The notes: generated from the sequence alone by a model not told the origin. Numbered from the stretch's first letter, positions 47,896-57,730 are shown. The stretch: 64,000 bases of DNA from Idiomarina sp. (GCA_022565355.1 JAIUMU010000001.1:496001-560000); one strand, 5' to 3'. A program made the numbers and translations.

Positions 47896-48513
47896 ATGAG
47901 TAGTAACCTGCCCCAAAATATGTGGGATGAGAAGTTCGCCAGCAGCGAGTTTTTTTACGGCACTGAAGCCAATGCTTTTTTAGTTCAGCAAGCGCAGAAA
48001 TTAAAGCCCAATTCAGAGGTTCTATGCTTAGCCGAGGGCGAAGGAAGAAACGCTGTTTACCTGGCACAGCAAGGGCATGATGTAAGTGCACTAGATTACT
48101 CAAGCGCTGGTATCGAAAAAACCAAAAAGCTGGCTAGCCAACGCCAAGTGGCAGTAACAACAGTGCTACAAGATTTAGCGGAATGGCAACCTAATGCCAA
48201 TAGCGTAGATGCGATTGTGGCTATTTTTATGCACCTACCAGCGCCTTTACGCCAGCAAGTGTTAGCTAATATTGTGCAGGCGTTGCGCCCAGGCGGTGTT
48301 TTCATTGGCGAGTTTTATCGCCCTGAACAACTCGCATATAATACCGGAGGCCCTAAAGATAGAGCGCTTCTGTATACGCAAGAAATGCTAGCGAATGATT
48401 TGTCTGGCTTAAGTTTTGAGCATTTAGCTGATACAGAGCGCGAAGTGGTAGAAGGTATAGGCCACACTGGCAAGGCTGCCGTTGTGCAGGTAGTTGCGCG
48501 TAAATCTACATAG
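47896..48513 (+). CDS. Class I SAM-dependent methyltransferase
   Basis: A 205-residue methyltransferase similar to the TehB/thiopurine group. MWDEKFASSEFFYGTEANAFL leads into motif I VLCLAEGEGRNAVYLAQQGHDVSALDYS, then VDAIVAIFMHLPAPLR and LRPGGVFIGEFY. It is probably cotranscribed with the persulfide dioxygenase gene. In that context a small sulfur or selenium substrate is plausible, but this is inference. Confidence 0.8.
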   Translation: MSSNLPQNMWDEKFASSEFFYGTEANAFLVQQAQKLKPNSEVLCLAEGEGRNAVYLAQQGHDVSALDYSSAGIEKTKKLASQRQVAVTTVLQDLAEWQPNANSVDAIVAIFMHLPAPLRQQVLANIVQALRPGGVFIGEFYRPEQLAYNTGGPKDRALLYTQEMLANDLSGLSFEHLADTEREVVEGIGHTGKAAVVQVVARKST

Positions 48514-48588
48514 CTAAGAGTAGTGTTTCACTGCATTGATAACGTGCAACCACTGCCAATATTACACAACTAAAATACAAGGTAGGTT

Positions 48589-49392
48589 ATGTCTGTTTCA
48601 TTTGGCCCATTTGCGATGGGTATGCCGCAATTTATGTTTATTCTTGCCGTGGTGATCACGATGCTTGCCGCTTGGTTAATTGGCAAGCGCTACAAATTAT
48701 CCATCAGCGATGCCGTGTTTCATGTGCTCGCAGTAGGTATCATTGTAGCCCGTATAAGTTTCGTGATTCGATATTTTGAGCTGTACGCCGAGGCACCTTG
48801 GCAAATTATCAATATTCGTGATGGCGGTTTTGATTTATGGGCTGGGGTTATCGGTGGTTTACTCATGGCAACGTGGGAAATTAGCCGCAACCGCAAGGTG
48901 TGGCAACCCCTCGCTATTGCCTGCCTAACCGGAGTAGTGGCGTACAGCGCGATGCAAGGTTTCTATCAGCATCGTTACGGCGGTGAATTATTTGTGCCCC
49001 GCATACAGGCGCAAACCTTGGATGAGCGTAGCGTTTATTTAGATCGCGAATATCGCGGCAAGCCCATGGTAGTGAACTTGTGGGCTACTTGGTGCCCACC
49101 CTGCGTGCGGGAAATGCCACTTCTGGAAGATGCACAAGCGAAATGGCCTGATGTTGCTATCGTTACGGTAAACCAAGGCGATAGCAAAGATATGGTACTC
49201 AACTTTGTTGCCGAGCAAGGCTTAAACCTAAACGATATGCTACTGGATACCAATAGCCGCTTGAGTAACGAAATTGGTTCATTTGCGTTGCCCACCACAT
49301 TGTTTTTTAATGCTGATGGTATGCTAATTGATACCCATGTAGGTGAGTTTTCAGCTGCGCGCTTGCAACAAGCTATCGAACGAATTCGCTAG
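48589..49392 (+). CDS. Lgt-like membrane domain fused to a TlpA thioredoxin
   Basis: A 267-residue protein. Residues 1-125 have about four transmembrane helices and a segment, IRDGGFDLWAGVIGG (76-90), that resembles the conserved core of prolipoprotein diacylglyceryl transferase but is much shorter. Residues 140-267 form a TlpA/ResE thioredoxin fold with WATWCPPC (Cys169 and Cys172) and SFALPTTLFF as the cis-proline loop. The thioredoxin should lie in the periplasm as a disulfide reductase. The Lgt-like part lacks most of the enzyme and is probably a membrane anchor or electron relay. AAGG lies before the ATG. Its stop shares CTAG with the convergent VWA gene. Confidence 0.82.
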   Translation: MSVSFGPFAMGMPQFMFILAVVITMLAAWLIGKRYKLSISDAVFHVLAVGIIVARISFVIRYFELYAEAPWQIINIRDGGFDLWAGVIGGLLMATWEISRNRKVWQPLAIACLTGVVAYSAMQGFYQHRYGGELFVPRIQAQTLDERSVYLDREYRGKPMVVNLWATWCPPCVREMPLLEDAQAKWPDVAIVTVNQGDSKDMVLNFVAEQGLNLNDMLLDTNSRLSNEIGSFALPTTLFFNADGMLIDTHVGEFSAARLQQAIERIR

Positions 49393-50555
49393 CGTAGCGC
49401 AGCAATTGCTGAGCTTAAGCCATCTAAGGTGAGCGGAAACATGCGGTTTTCCATGATTTCCGCCATCATTTGTACCGAATGATAGTAACCCCAGCGGTTT
49501 TGCGGCTGTGGGTTTAACCAAGCCGCCTTAGGGTAATGATTAAGCAAACGCTGCATCCAAACCTGCCCTGGCTCTTCATTCCAATGCTCCACACTACCGC
49601 CTGGATAAGCGATTTCATAAGGCCCCATGGTGGCATCGCCCACGAAAATCAGCTTGTAATCATTACCATACTTATTCAGCACTTCCGTAAGCGGGGTTTG
49701 CTCATGAAAACGCCGCTGATTACTTTTCCACACGCCTTCATACACGCAATTATGAAAGTAATAGAATTCGAGGTGTTTGAATTCAGACCGAACGGCAGCA
49801 AAGAGCTGCTGACACTCATAAATGTAATCATCCATTGAGCCGCCAACATCAAACAGAATAAGAACTTTGATCGCGTTATGGCGTTCCGGCTGCCAACGCA
49901 GATCTAACATGCCCTGCTTACCAGTAGCTCGAATCGTTTCTGGTAAATCAAGTTCACTAGCAGCACCAGTGCGCGCGAACTTTCGCAGTTTTCGGAGTGC
50001 TAGCTTTATATTGCGATTACTGAGTTCTGCATCGGTATCCAAATCAGCGAACTCGCGCTTATCCCACACTTTTACCGCGCGGCGGGCATTACTGCCCTCT
50101 TGGCCAATGCGAATGCCTTCCGGATTATACCCATAGGCACCAAAAGGCGAAGTACCGCCAGTACCAATCCACTTGTTACCGCCAGCATGGCGTTTTTGCT
50201 GCTCTGCTAACCGTTCATTGAATTGCTTTAATAGTTCATCTAAGCCGCCAAGCGCTTGCAGTTTTGCTTTATCTTCATCACTGAGTTGGCGTTGTAGGCT
50301 TTTTTGCAACCATTCCTGCGGAATGCTGGCGGCAATATCTACTTCATTTACGCCCGCAAAGTATTCTGCAAAAGCGCGATCAAAGCGATCATACTGGCTT
50401 TCATCTTTCACCAATATCATGCGCGATAAGGCGTAGAAATCATCCACACTGGCAAAAATAACCTGCTGCTCTAATGCATTCAGCAAATCCAATAGCTCGG
50501 TAATACTTACCTTTAAGCCGTGCGCTCGTAGCCGAAAAAAGAATTCAATCAGCAT
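49389..50555 (-). CDS. VWA domain protein partnered with MoxR
   Basis: A 388-residue cytoplasmic protein with a CoxE-like C-terminal von Willebrand A domain. The MIDAS metal site is in LFDVGGSMDDYIYECQQ (near residue 240). The N-terminal half begins MLIEFFFRLRAHGLKVSITELLDLLNALE, typical of the family. It follows moxR with a gap of 4 bases, the standard AAA-chaperone/VWA pair that inserts metals or remodels protein complexes. The client is unknown. Confidence 0.88.
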   Translation of the reverse strand: MLIEFFFRLRAHGLKVSITELLDLLNALEQQVIFASVDDFYALSRMILVKDESQYDRFDRAFAEYFAGVNEVDIAASIPQEWLQKSLQRQLSDEDKAKLQALGGLDELLKQFNERLAEQQKRHAGGNKWIGTGGTSPFGAYGYNPEGIRIGQEGSNARRAVKVWDKREFADLDTDAELSNRNIKLALRKLRKFARTGAASELDLPETIRATGKQGMLDLRWQPERHNAIKVLILFDVGGSMDDYIYECQQLFAAVRSEFKHLEFYYFHNCVYEGVWKSNQRRFHEQTPLTEVLNKYGNDYKLIFVGDATMGPYEIAYPGGSVEHWNEEPGQVWMQRLLNHYPKAAWLNPQPQNRWGYYHSVQMMAEIMENRMFPLTLDGLSSAIAALR

Positions 50556-50559
50556 CGTA

Positions 50560-51432
50560 TTACCGTGAATTGCGGCGAGCCATAAAGGCTAGCTTTTCAA
50601 CTAATTCTACATCTTGTTCGTTTTTTAATAAGGCACCGAACATGGGCATTAACCCGCTTTGATTATTTGCTAAATCTTGCGGCGAAACTTCCTCTACCAG
50701 TAATAGCTTCAACCAATCCAAAAGCTCCGATGTAGAGGGCTTCTTCTTTAAGTTGGGCACTTGGCGTAAATCAAAGAACACTTCTAATGCGGTAGCCAGA
50801 AGCTGCTTTTGGATATTTGGATAATGCACTTGCACGATAGCGGCCAGCGTTTCGGCATCCGGAAAGCGAATATAATGAAAGAAGCAGCGACGTAAAAATG
50901 CATCGGGAAGCTCTTTTTCATTATTTGAGGTAATGATCACGATAGGACGTTGCTGTGCTTTAATTTGCTCACCGGTTTCATAAACATGAAACTCCATCTG
51001 ATCCAGCTCATGCAACAAATCATTAGGGAATTCAATATCGGCTTTATCAATTTCATCAATCAGCAATACAGGGCGTTTATCAGCTGTAAATGCCTGCCAT
51101 AACTTACCTGGTTTGATGTAGTTACTAATGTCGTGTACGCGTTCACTACCTAATTGGCTATCGCGCAAGCGCGATACAGCATCATACTCATACAACCCTT
51201 GCTGCGCTTTAGTGGTTGATTTGATATGCCAACGCAATAGATCGGTGTTCAAGGCTGCCGCAAGCTCTTCTGCTAGCTTTGTTTTACCAGTGCCCGGCTC
51301 ACCTTTAATCAGCAACGGCTTTTGCAAGGTAACGGCTGCATTTACAGCCAACGCTAGCTCGCTTGATACAATATAATTCTCTGTGCTCTGAAAACCTTGC
51401 TTGTTAAAGCCTACTGTTTCACTTACCGCCAT
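50560..51432 (-). CDS. MoxR-family AAA ATPase
   Basis: A 290-residue AAA+ ATPase. Walker A GEPGTGKT is at residues 44-51, Walker B is VLLIDEIDKAD, and sensor 1 is IVITSNNEKELPDAFLRRC. The sequence fits the MoxR branch that works with VWA proteins such as the gene immediately downstream. Cytoplasmic. The target complex cannot be deduced from these neighbours. Confidence 0.92.
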   Translation of the reverse strand: MAVSETVGFNKQGFQSTENYIVSSELALAVNAAVTLQKPLLIKGEPGTGKTKLAEELAAALNTDLLRWHIKSTTKAQQGLYEYDAVSRLRDSQLGSERVHDISNYIKPGKLWQAFTADKRPVLLIDEIDKADIEFPNDLLHELDQMEFHVYETGEQIKAQQRPIVIITSNNEKELPDAFLRRCFFHYIRFPDAETLAAIVQVHYPNIQKQLLATALEVFFDLRQVPNLKKKPSTSELLDWLKLLLVEEVSPQDLANNQSGLMPMFGALLKNEQDVELVEKLAFMARRNSR

Positions 51433-51518
51433 AAATCATCTCACTTTTCGAACGCCCAAAAAATTAGCGCCATGATAACAAATCATGGCGCTAATCGCAG
51501 AACCTAAACGAATCTAAG

Positions 51519-51728
51519 TTATGATTTATTCTTCAAGCCAGTGAGTACACCACCGATACCGATAATGGTAAGCACAGCACCAACAATCAAGAACCACATC
51601 GCATTGTCGGTTGGTTGCCCAGTAATCGCTTCAGAAATCTGCCCTGCGGCCGATTCACGCTCTTGCCAACCAAAATATAAAATAATCAAACCCGCAACTA
51701 AAATAGCAAGTGATACAAATTTATTCAT
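51519..51728 (-). CDS. DUF3185 family small membrane protein
   Basis: A 69-residue protein with two transmembrane helices (about 4-20 and 45-64) joined by a short polar loop. The sequence MNKFVSLAILVAGLIILYFG fits DUF3185. ATG at 51728 has GGAG 8 bases upstream, and the alternative GTG two codons earlier is too close to it. Function unknown. The 204-base gap upstream holds an AACTAC/GTAGTT inverted repeat (51828-51848) and AT-rich sequence, but no gene. Confidence 0.82.
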   Translation of the reverse strand: MNKFVSLAILVAGLIILYFGWQERESAAGQISEAITGQPTDNAMWFLIVGAVLTIIGIGGVLTGLKNKS

Positions 51729-51932
51729 AAACACGTCTCCTATGAGATGTTGTTCTTCTATCCTTTCTCGCTCATTTTACTTTGTTCGTTGTTTTGTTTA
51801 TTGATTTGTTTAACTCACACTTTTTTCAACTACCCCAATAGAGTAGTTCATGTTGACTGAAAGTAAAGTTTGCTTATCAATATTTTCTTTTAATTAACAG
51901 TAAGCTACATTTCCTTTCTACAAAAACAGAGG

Positions 51933-52997
51933 CTATTCCCACGCTTGCACATGCTTACGAATGCTACCCGTGGCCAAGCTTTCCGCTACTTCTTCGGCTA
52001 AACGATAGCCAGCATCAGTTGCTTGCTGCCAAAACTTTTGCCGAGCCGCCACATCTAAATTCGCAAAATCATGCCGATCTGGAATTTTCCCATAGGGTAA
52101 TGCATCAATAAACGCTTGCGTTGGCATAATCATTACTGCGTTTCGCCAATTTTTCCCGGTAGTACGGCGCTTAGTATTCTTATCAAACCACCCCGGTATC
52201 ACCTCACGCTGAAAATGTGGGTACAGCACTAAACCCGCTTGGTCATCAAGCGGCACATCAAAGTGATAATCGGTTACACCGCCATCGCGATAAACACCTG
52301 ACGGCGCGCCAGGAATATCACGCACCCCATCTAAAACCATCGGAATCGAGCCTGTAGCCAGCAGCGCTTGGCGAAAGTTATCCGCACTTAACGCCACATG
52401 TTCGGTGGGTAGATCATGCCAATCTTTGCCCATTGGCGGCTGAGCATTAGGATGATGAAACACCACCCGTTGATAACTGCTTTGTAAGGTTTTTCGAGAA
52501 AGCATATTGAGTGCAGCAGCCTTGACTAACCCTAAGCCCTGACCCAATCGCCCATTAGCGGCATTTAAGCCTTTGCAGCGCACTACGATCATATGATGTA
52601 GAAACGTATCTTGTTGCAATATCTCGGTTACAGCAGAATCGGGTACATACTCATGCAGCAAATCGATTGCTTTATCCGTAATTTCACGCACATCTGGCTT
52701 TTCTGTATATACCGTTGCCCGATAAAGCCTACTAAACAGCGCACTTGCCTCTGCGGCATTACTCCGCCCTAAACTGGCGAAACGCCACCCGCCCGCTGAG
52801 GTACCTAGTAAATTCAGAGGTACTTGGCGATGGGCAAAAAACTCACCGAAAAAGTAGTTGTCTAAACCTTGTAAAATAAACCACTTTGGGCCACCAGATG
52901 CGCCAAGCATTGTGCTCACATCATTCGCCGCTAAACCTTGCTCACGAATGTGCGCAAGTGCATCAGCCCCAGCTTTTATTTCTGCCCATTTCATCAT
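51933..52997 (-). CDS. Patatin-like phospholipase
   Basis: A 354-residue protein with the patatin catalytic pattern: glycine-rich oxyanion loop LGASGGPKWF (31-40), nucleophile Ser67 in GTSAGGW, and the dyad aspartate in YRDGGVTDYHFD. There is no signal peptide, so it is cytoplasmic or membrane-associated and should hydrolyse acyl esters of lipids. The subgroup, with GPKWFILQGLDNYFF near the start, is common in Alteromonadales but uncharacterised. It is 18 bases upstream of nothing and 18 bases downstream of the DUF3392 gene on the same strand, so the two may form an operon. Confidence 0.85.
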   Translation of the reverse strand: MMKWAEIKAGADALAHIREQGLAANDVSTMLGASGGPKWFILQGLDNYFFGEFFAHRQVPLNLLGTSAGGWRFASLGRSNAAEASALFSRLYRATVYTEKPDVREITDKAIDLLHEYVPDSAVTEILQQDTFLHHMIVVRCKGLNAANGRLGQGLGLVKAAALNMLSRKTLQSSYQRVVFHHPNAQPPMGKDWHDLPTEHVALSADNFRQALLATGSIPMVLDGVRDIPGAPSGVYRDGGVTDYHFDVPLDDQAGLVLYPHFQREVIPGWFDKNTKRRTTGKNWRNAVMIMPTQAFIDALPYGKIPDRHDFANLDVAARQKFWQQATDAGYRLAEEVAESLATGSIRKHVQAWE

Positions 52998-53015
52998 GAG
53001 AACTCAAAATCCTAA

Positions 53016-53342
53016 TTAAAAAGTGTGTTTACGCTCAGCAATAATACCGAGCGCAAGCATAATTCCGATCACTACCAGCCCTAGATATCGCACCGATAGT
53101 TGGCTAAGTTGAAACTGAATAAATGGCGCCATCCAATTCATGAGAATGCCGTAGCCAAACGCACACAAAAGAACAAAAATAATGGTACGAAAAAGAAAAT
53201 GATAATGGCTGATTTGCCGTTTCACTGCGCGATTAATATCATTGCCAAAAATCACTAACAAAGTGGCGGCAATCATTAGGCTAATATAGGCGAGATGACC
53301 ACGCATCCATGCGCCGATTTCCACTAATAATTCGTTGATCAC
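53016..53342 (-). CDS. DUF3392 family membrane protein
   Basis: A 108-residue inner-membrane protein with three helices (about 18-34, 48-68 and 83-101), matching DUF3392. It starts at GTG 53342 with AGGA 7 bases before it. Function unknown. The 255-base gap to the divergent xthA shows no further gene. Confidence 0.85.
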   Translation of the reverse strand: MINELLVEIGAWMRGHLAYISLMIAATLLVIFGNDINRAVKRQISHYHFLFRTIIFVLLCAFGYGILMNWMAPFIQFQLSQLSVRYLGLVVIGIMLALGIIAERKHTF

Positions 53343-53597
53343 TACGTATTCCTGAACGTTATTTATTATTATCTATGCGGTTACAAGCGCCATAGTATAA
53401 CCAGAGCCACATTGATGTACAGATAGCGGCGGCTATTTTCCTCTGCAACAAACGGCTAGCTGGGGGCGCTAAGCTTTGCAAATCGGCATGCGCAAAGGAT
53501 TAGCACACTTCTGTGCTGCATCAATTGCTCGGCAATGGTATTCTTTTCATCAACATCTTTCGTAATCATCCATTAAGAACCTTATAAGAATCTTTTT

Positions 53598-54407
53598 ATG
53601 AAATTTATTAGTTTTAATATCAATGGCCTACGCGCCCGCCTACATCAATTACAAGCACTCATTGATAAGCATCAGCCCGATGTGATCGGCTTACAAGAAA
53701 CCAAAGTGCACGATGATCAATTTCCCTTAGCCGCGGTAGAAGCAATGGGCTACCAGGTGCTCTATTTCGGCCAAAAAGGCCATTATGGCGTAGCGTTACT
53801 TACCAAGTTACCATACACGGATGTGTGCTACGGCTGGCCTGGAGATGATGCGGAGGCCCAACGCCGAATGATTATGGCAACCGTAACCACCCCTGCGGGT
53901 GAAAATATCCGCGTAATGAATGGTTACTTTCCACAAGGGGAATCCCGTGATCACCCACTCAAGTTTCCAGCAAAAGAAAAATTCTATGCCGATTTAATGG
54001 ATTACTTGCATAGCACCCAATCACCTGAGCAACCGCTAATTTTAATGGGCGATGTGAATATTTCGTCTACGGATGCCGATATTGGTATTGGCGAGCCTAA
54101 TCGAAAACGTTGGTTAGCTACTGGCAAGTGTAGCTTTCTACCGGAAGAGCGGGAATGGATGCAACGCTTAATGGATTGGGGCTTTACTGATACATTCCGA
54201 GCACTTAACCCTGAAGTGGACAACCAGTTTAGCTGGTTTGATTATCGCTCGCGTGGCTTCGATGATAATCGCGGGCTGCGTATTGATTTAATTCTCGCTA
54301 CCCCGCAGCTGGCCGAACGTTGTATTGATGCAGGCATCGATTATGAGTTACGCGGTATTGAAAAACCCTCCGATCACGCGCCGATTTGGAGTACGTTCAA
54401 AACCTAG
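53598..54407 (+). CDS. xthA: Exonuclease III
   Basis: A 269-residue DNA repair enzyme acting as AP endonuclease and 3'-5' exonuclease. [14 protein letters not shown], the metal-binding Glu34 in [26 protein letters not shown], and SDHAPIW at the C-terminus with the catalytic histidine are all present. The length matches E. coli XthA (268 aa). The ribosome site is weak. A strong terminator follows. Confidence 0.95.
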   Translation: MKFISFNINGLRARLHQLQALIDKHQPDVIGLQETKVHDDQFPLAAVEAMGYQVLYFGQKGHYGVALLTKLPYTDVCYGWPGDDAEAQRRMIMATVTTPAGENIRVMNGYFPQGESRDHPLKFPAKEKFYADLMDYLHSTQSPEQPLILMGDVNISSTDADIGIGEPNRKRWLATGKCSFLPEEREWMQRLMDWGFTDTFRALNPEVDNQFSWFDYRSRGFDDNRGLRIDLILATPQLAERCIDAGIDYELRGIEKPSDHAPIWSTFKT

Positions 54408-54452
54408 CAGGGAACCCCTGCTTTGGAACCACTTAGCTTCGTTATAGAAAAC

Positions 54453-54481
54453 AAAAAGCCAGAACAATGTTCTGGCTTTTT
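54453..54481. terminator. Bidirectional terminator between xthA and yfbV
   Basis: Perfect 13-bp inverted repeat AAAAAGCCAGAAC/GTTCTGGCTTTTT around AAT, between convergent genes. Confidence 0.93.
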
Positions 54482-54506
54482 AATTGCTTGATGATCGAGT
54501 TGAGCG

Positions 54507-54932
54507 TTACTGTTCTTCAGGTGGTAACACCGCTAAGGCTTTGCGTAATACTCGTGCTAAATCTACATAACATGGGCCTTTCCGGTGGCCCGGCAAGCGG
54601 ATGTCTTCACCCGCTGCATTCAATTTGTTCTGCAACTCAAAGTACCAATTATTCAATGCTGGGGGCAAAATTTGATAGGCCCGTTTGCCAAGCCAATAGT
54701 ACCCTTGTAACGGCAATACCAGAATAAACAGCGAAGTTGCCAATATTTGTGGCAGCAATTCACTCCCTAAATATTGGAATTGCACATAAAAATTCAATAC
54801 TGCCGCTATCGGCAATACTTTCACCCCAAGCTTAGTTGCTGGTACAAATTTACTTTCGGCTAAATTCCCTACTACCGCGTGATTAGGCCATAACTTTAAG
54901 TATTCAGCCCCGCGTTTTAATGTTTTCCACAT
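54507..54932 (-). CDS. yfbV: YfbV/UPF0208 inner-membrane protein
   Basis: A 141-residue protein with two transmembrane helices near residues 38-58 and 62-80. The sequence LKRGAEYLKLWP...LNFYVQFQYLGSELLPQ and LPLQGYYWLGKRA match UPF0208. The family is linked in E. coli to Ter macrodomain organisation and stress, but its molecular role is unclear. Confidence 0.88.
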   Translation of the reverse strand: MWKTLKRGAEYLKLWPNHAVVGNLAESKFVPATKLGVKVLPIAAVLNFYVQFQYLGSELLPQILATSLFILVLPLQGYYWLGKRAYQILPPALNNWYFELQNKLNAAGEDIRLPGHRKGPCYVDLARVLRKALAVLPPEEQ

Positions 54933-55268
54933 GGAGCCCTCACTTTTTTACCATTACTGATTGTATATTCGCACAAAGTAGTGAATAAGATCAAAAAAAC
55001 AGCATGTGCTGCTTTCTCGCACAACTCACTATCATTATATATTTCAGTACTTTAAAGACTTCACTCCAGCTAATTAACAAGGTTATCCACAGAAAAAGTG
55101 GATGAAATTGAACATCCCATTCCACTTCCGTTTTTTTGTCGCTTATGGCATTGTTAAGCAACTCATTTTCATTACCGCTGGGCTATAATTCAGTATACAC
55201 AAAGCATCTGTAGCGCGCTGTACAGATGTGCTCAGCGCATCACCAATAATTCTTCTTCGAGGTACTCC
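54933..55268. other. Gene-free gap with a single DnaA box
   Basis: The 336 bases between the divergent yfbV and yffB contain no convincing gene. TTATCCACA at 55083-55091 is an exact consensus DnaA box and also half of an ATCCAC/GTGGAT hairpin (55085-55103). Promoters for both flanking genes presumably lie here. Confidence 0.6.
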
Positions 55269-55619
55269 ATGAGCATCATTGTTTTTGGCATCAAGAACTG
55301 TGACACCGTCAAAAAAGCCCTAAGATGGCTAAAGGAACATAAGGTTGATTTTCAATTTGAAGATCTAAAAGCAATCCAATTACCCGCTTCCACGATCGAG
55401 CATTGGGTAAATGAAGTGGGCGTGGATACCTTAATTAATAAACGCGGCACAACTTGGCGGAAACTGCCAGAAGACGACAAAGGCGAGCTCACGTTGCCGC
55501 GCACCGTGCACTTAATTCAAGCCCACCCAACCCTATTGAAACGTCCGGTTGTTGTGGCCGCTGGTGCTATAACCGTTGGTTTTGATGAAGCAGTATGGCA
55601 GGAGCGTTTTGGTGTCTGA
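55269..55619 (+). CDS. yffB: ArsC/Spx-family reductase YffB
   Basis: A 116-residue thioredoxin-fold protein with [19 protein letters not shown] near the start. The cysteine and VKKA block define the YffB branch, which is glutathione-dependent and distinct from true arsenate reductases. The [21 protein letters not shown] motif is typical. The stop overlaps the dapE start region by 8 bases, matching the conserved yffB-dapE pair of Gammaproteobacteria. Confidence 0.87.
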   Translation: MSIIVFGIKNCDTVKKALRWLKEHKVDFQFEDLKAIQLPASTIEHWVNEVGVDTLINKRGTTWRKLPEDDKGELTLPRTVHLIQAHPTLLKRPVVVAAGAITVGFDEAVWQERFGV

Positions 55620-56766
55620 AGCATACGATCACAATCACCCAACGCTAGTTTTAGCTCGTGAATTAATTAGCCGTCGTTCGGTAACACCAAACGATGAAGG
55701 CTGCCAGCCATTGATGGCTGAGCGCTTAGCAAAACTAGGTTTTTCTATCGAAGAAATGGTGTTTGCAGATACCACCAATATGTGGGCTCGGCGCAATACC
55801 TCCGGTCCGGTATTTTGTTTTGCAGGCCACACTGATGTTGTACCTGCAGGTGATGAAAGTGCATGGCACACCCCACCCTTTGAACCCGTAGATAAAGATG
55901 GTGTGCTGTATGGCCGTGGCGCTGCCGATATGAAAGGTAGCCTAGCGGCAATGATCGTGGCTACTGAAAGGTTTATCGAAAAGCATCCTAACCATACAGG
56001 CAGCCTCGCCTACCTGATTACCAGTGATGAGGAAGGCCCTTTTATCAATGGTACGGTAAAAGTAATTGAAACCTTAGAAGCACGAAATGAAAAAATAACA
56101 TGGTGTTTGGTGGGCGAGCCCTCGAGCACCAATTATTGTGGTGATGTAGTGAAGTATGGCCGCCGAGGCAGCTTAACAGGTTATTTGAGCATTGCAGGAA
56201 TTCAAGGCCATGTAGCCTATCCGCATTTGGCACGTAACCCAGTACATCAAGCTGCACCAGCTATTGCTGAGCTCGCTGCCGAGCTTTGGGATAATGGCAA
56301 CGCTGCCTTCCCCCCTACCAGTATGCAGATTGTAGATATGCAAGCGGGCACTGGTGCCACCAATGTAGTTCCTGGCAAGCTCAACGTTACCTTTAATTTG
56401 CGATTTAGCACCGAATCCACCGCCGAAGGATTGAAGCAGCGAATTTTAGCTATACTTGATAAACATGAGCTTACTTACTCTATCGATTGGATCTTAAACG
56501 GCTTGCCCTTCTTAACAGAGCAAGGTTCGTTGGTAACTGCAACAAAAGCAGCAATTACTAAGATCATTGGCCAAGAACCGGAACTATCCACGGCTGGCGG
56601 CACATCAGATGGCCGCTTTATTGCTCCAACAGGGGCGCAGGTAATTGAGCTTGGCCCAGTAAATGCCAGTATTCATAAAGTGAACGAACATGTAAGCCAC
56701 CGTGATTTAATTCAACTTACCGATATGTATGAAGCAATTTTGGAGCATATACTCGTTGATGAATAG
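55612..56766 (+). CDS. dapE: Succinyl-diaminopimelate desuccinylase
   Basis: A 384-residue di-zinc hydrolase of lysine/diaminopimelate synthesis. Metal ligands lie in [23 protein letters not shown] and [11 protein letters not shown], and the C-terminal histidine in [14 protein letters not shown]. The start is GTG at 55612, with GGAG 7 bases upstream inside the yffB end. The longer opening from 55576 is not conserved-looking. It overlaps yffB and, at its end, the M15 peptidase gene. Confidence 0.95.
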   Translation: MSEAYDHNHPTLVLARELISRRSVTPNDEGCQPLMAERLAKLGFSIEEMVFADTTNMWARRNTSGPVFCFAGHTDVVPAGDESAWHTPPFEPVDKDGVLYGRGAADMKGSLAAMIVATERFIEKHPNHTGSLAYLITSDEEGPFINGTVKVIETLEARNEKITWCLVGEPSSTNYCGDVVKYGRRGSLTGYLSIAGIQGHVAYPHLARNPVHQAAPAIAELAAELWDNGNAAFPPTSMQIVDMQAGTGATNVVPGKLNVTFNLRFSTESTAEGLKQRILAILDKHELTYSIDWILNGLPFLTEQGSLVTATKAAITKIIGQEPELSTAGGTSDGRFIAPTGAQVIELGPVNASIHKVNEHVSHRDLIQLTDMYEAILEHILVDE

Positions 56767-57445
56767 CAATCAGTTGCCGAACACTTTGCAGCAGTTATTT
56801 GGGGTTACCAACCAGCACGTTACAGAGCTGCCCGGCAACACCGCTAACAGCCTGTATTTGCAAAGCGAGGTTATACAGGCATTTCAACGGATGCAGCAGG
56901 CCGCTGCAGTTGCTGGCCACGATTTACAAATCGCCAGTGCCTTTCGCAGCTTTGAGCGGCAAGAGGCCATTTGGGCGCGCAAGTTTTCTGCCAGTAGCCA
57001 AGATGAGGCTGGCATCGCCACCATACTGCATTGGTCGGCGTTACCCGGAACCAGCCGTCATCATTGGGGCACTGATATGGATATTTATGATGCCACCGCT
57101 TTAGGTGAGCAAAAGCTGCATTTGGTGCGCGAAGAATACACAGAAGGTGGGCCTTGTTGGCCAGTTTGGCGTTGGTTGCAAGATCATGCGGCAGAATATG
57201 GGTTTTATTGGCCTTATCAGGGCCGTGGCAATGGAGTTGCTGCGGAACCTTGGCACTTAAGCTATGCACCACTAGCGGCCAAATACTTAGAGCTATGGCG
57301 CGATCCGAACACAATATCCGAGTGGGCCTTGCTCCTGCAAAGCAGAAAACTACCGGGGTTCCCCTTGCTACTACAAGATCTAGAAGCGCTGATTCGCCGC
57401 TACACCCTGCAGGTTGAACCCATCCCTAGCGAAGTACAACGCTAA
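56759..57445 (+). CDS. M15-family D-Ala-D-Ala carboxypeptidase-like protein
   Basis: A 228-residue zinc peptidase of the VanY/M15 type. [13 protein letters not shown], the metal ligands in [11 protein letters not shown], and EPWHLSY at the C-terminus are the family motifs. There is no obvious signal peptide, so it acts either on cytoplasmic muropeptides (LdcA/DdpX-like recycling) or after non-classical export. ATGAATAG puts its start over the dapE stop, so the two are coupled. A link between diaminopimelate supply and peptidoglycan turnover is plausible. Confidence 0.86.
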   Translation: MNSNQLPNTLQQLFGVTNQHVTELPGNTANSLYLQSEVIQAFQRMQQAAAVAGHDLQIASAFRSFERQEAIWARKFSASSQDEAGIATILHWSALPGTSRHHWGTDMDIYDATALGEQKLHLVREEYTEGGPCWPVWRWLQDHAAEYGFYWPYQGRGNGVAAEPWHLSYAPLAAKYLELWRDPNTISEWALLLQSRKLPGFPLLLQDLEALIRRYTLQVEPIPSEVQR

Positions 57446-57678
57446 TGGACATTGGTTGGGGCGCCATCCTGATTATTGTTCTGGCAATAGGGATCATTCT
57501 TAGCAACATCATGCTAGTAAAGAAAACCGCGCACATGAAAATGCCTGAATCGGTAGTAAAACGAGCACAAGAAAAACGCCGTAGAGAGAAAGAGCAGCGG
57601 CAAAAGATAGCGAGTGATTCTGCCGAAGATGAAGGTACCAATAGTAACGATAAGCACAACACCCCCAACAACCCATAA
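57445..57678 (+). CDS. DUF2897 family small membrane protein
   Basis: A 77-residue protein: one N-terminal transmembrane helix (about 6-24) then a highly charged, low-complexity cytoplasmic tail (KRAQEKRRREKEQRQK...). This fits DUF2897. The ATG overlaps the preceding stop by one base (TAATG), so it is the last of a four-gene coupled unit. Function unknown. Confidence 0.8.
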   Translation: MDIGWGAILIIVLAIGIILSNIMLVKKTAHMKMPESVVKRAQEKRRREKEQRQKIASDSAEDEGTNSNDKHNTPNNP

Positions 57679-57679
57679 A

Positions 57680-57702
57680 AAAGCGCTCATCATGAGCGCT
57701 TT
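57680..57702. terminator. Bidirectional terminator after DUF2897
   Basis: Perfect 10-bp inverted repeat AAAGCGCTCA/TGAGCGCTTT, loop TCA, between the convergent DUF2897 and purC genes. Confidence 0.85.
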
Positions 57703-57730
57703 CTCGTATAGGTTAAGCTACTAAGATTGC

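Noticed and set aside
53343..53597. Hidden gene between DUF3392 and xthA
   Set aside because: Short frames only, none with coding-like sequence; read as a divergent promoter region.
55083..55091. Replication origin
   Set aside because: Only one DnaA box, no AT-rich unwinding region and no dnaA, dnaN or gidA nearby.
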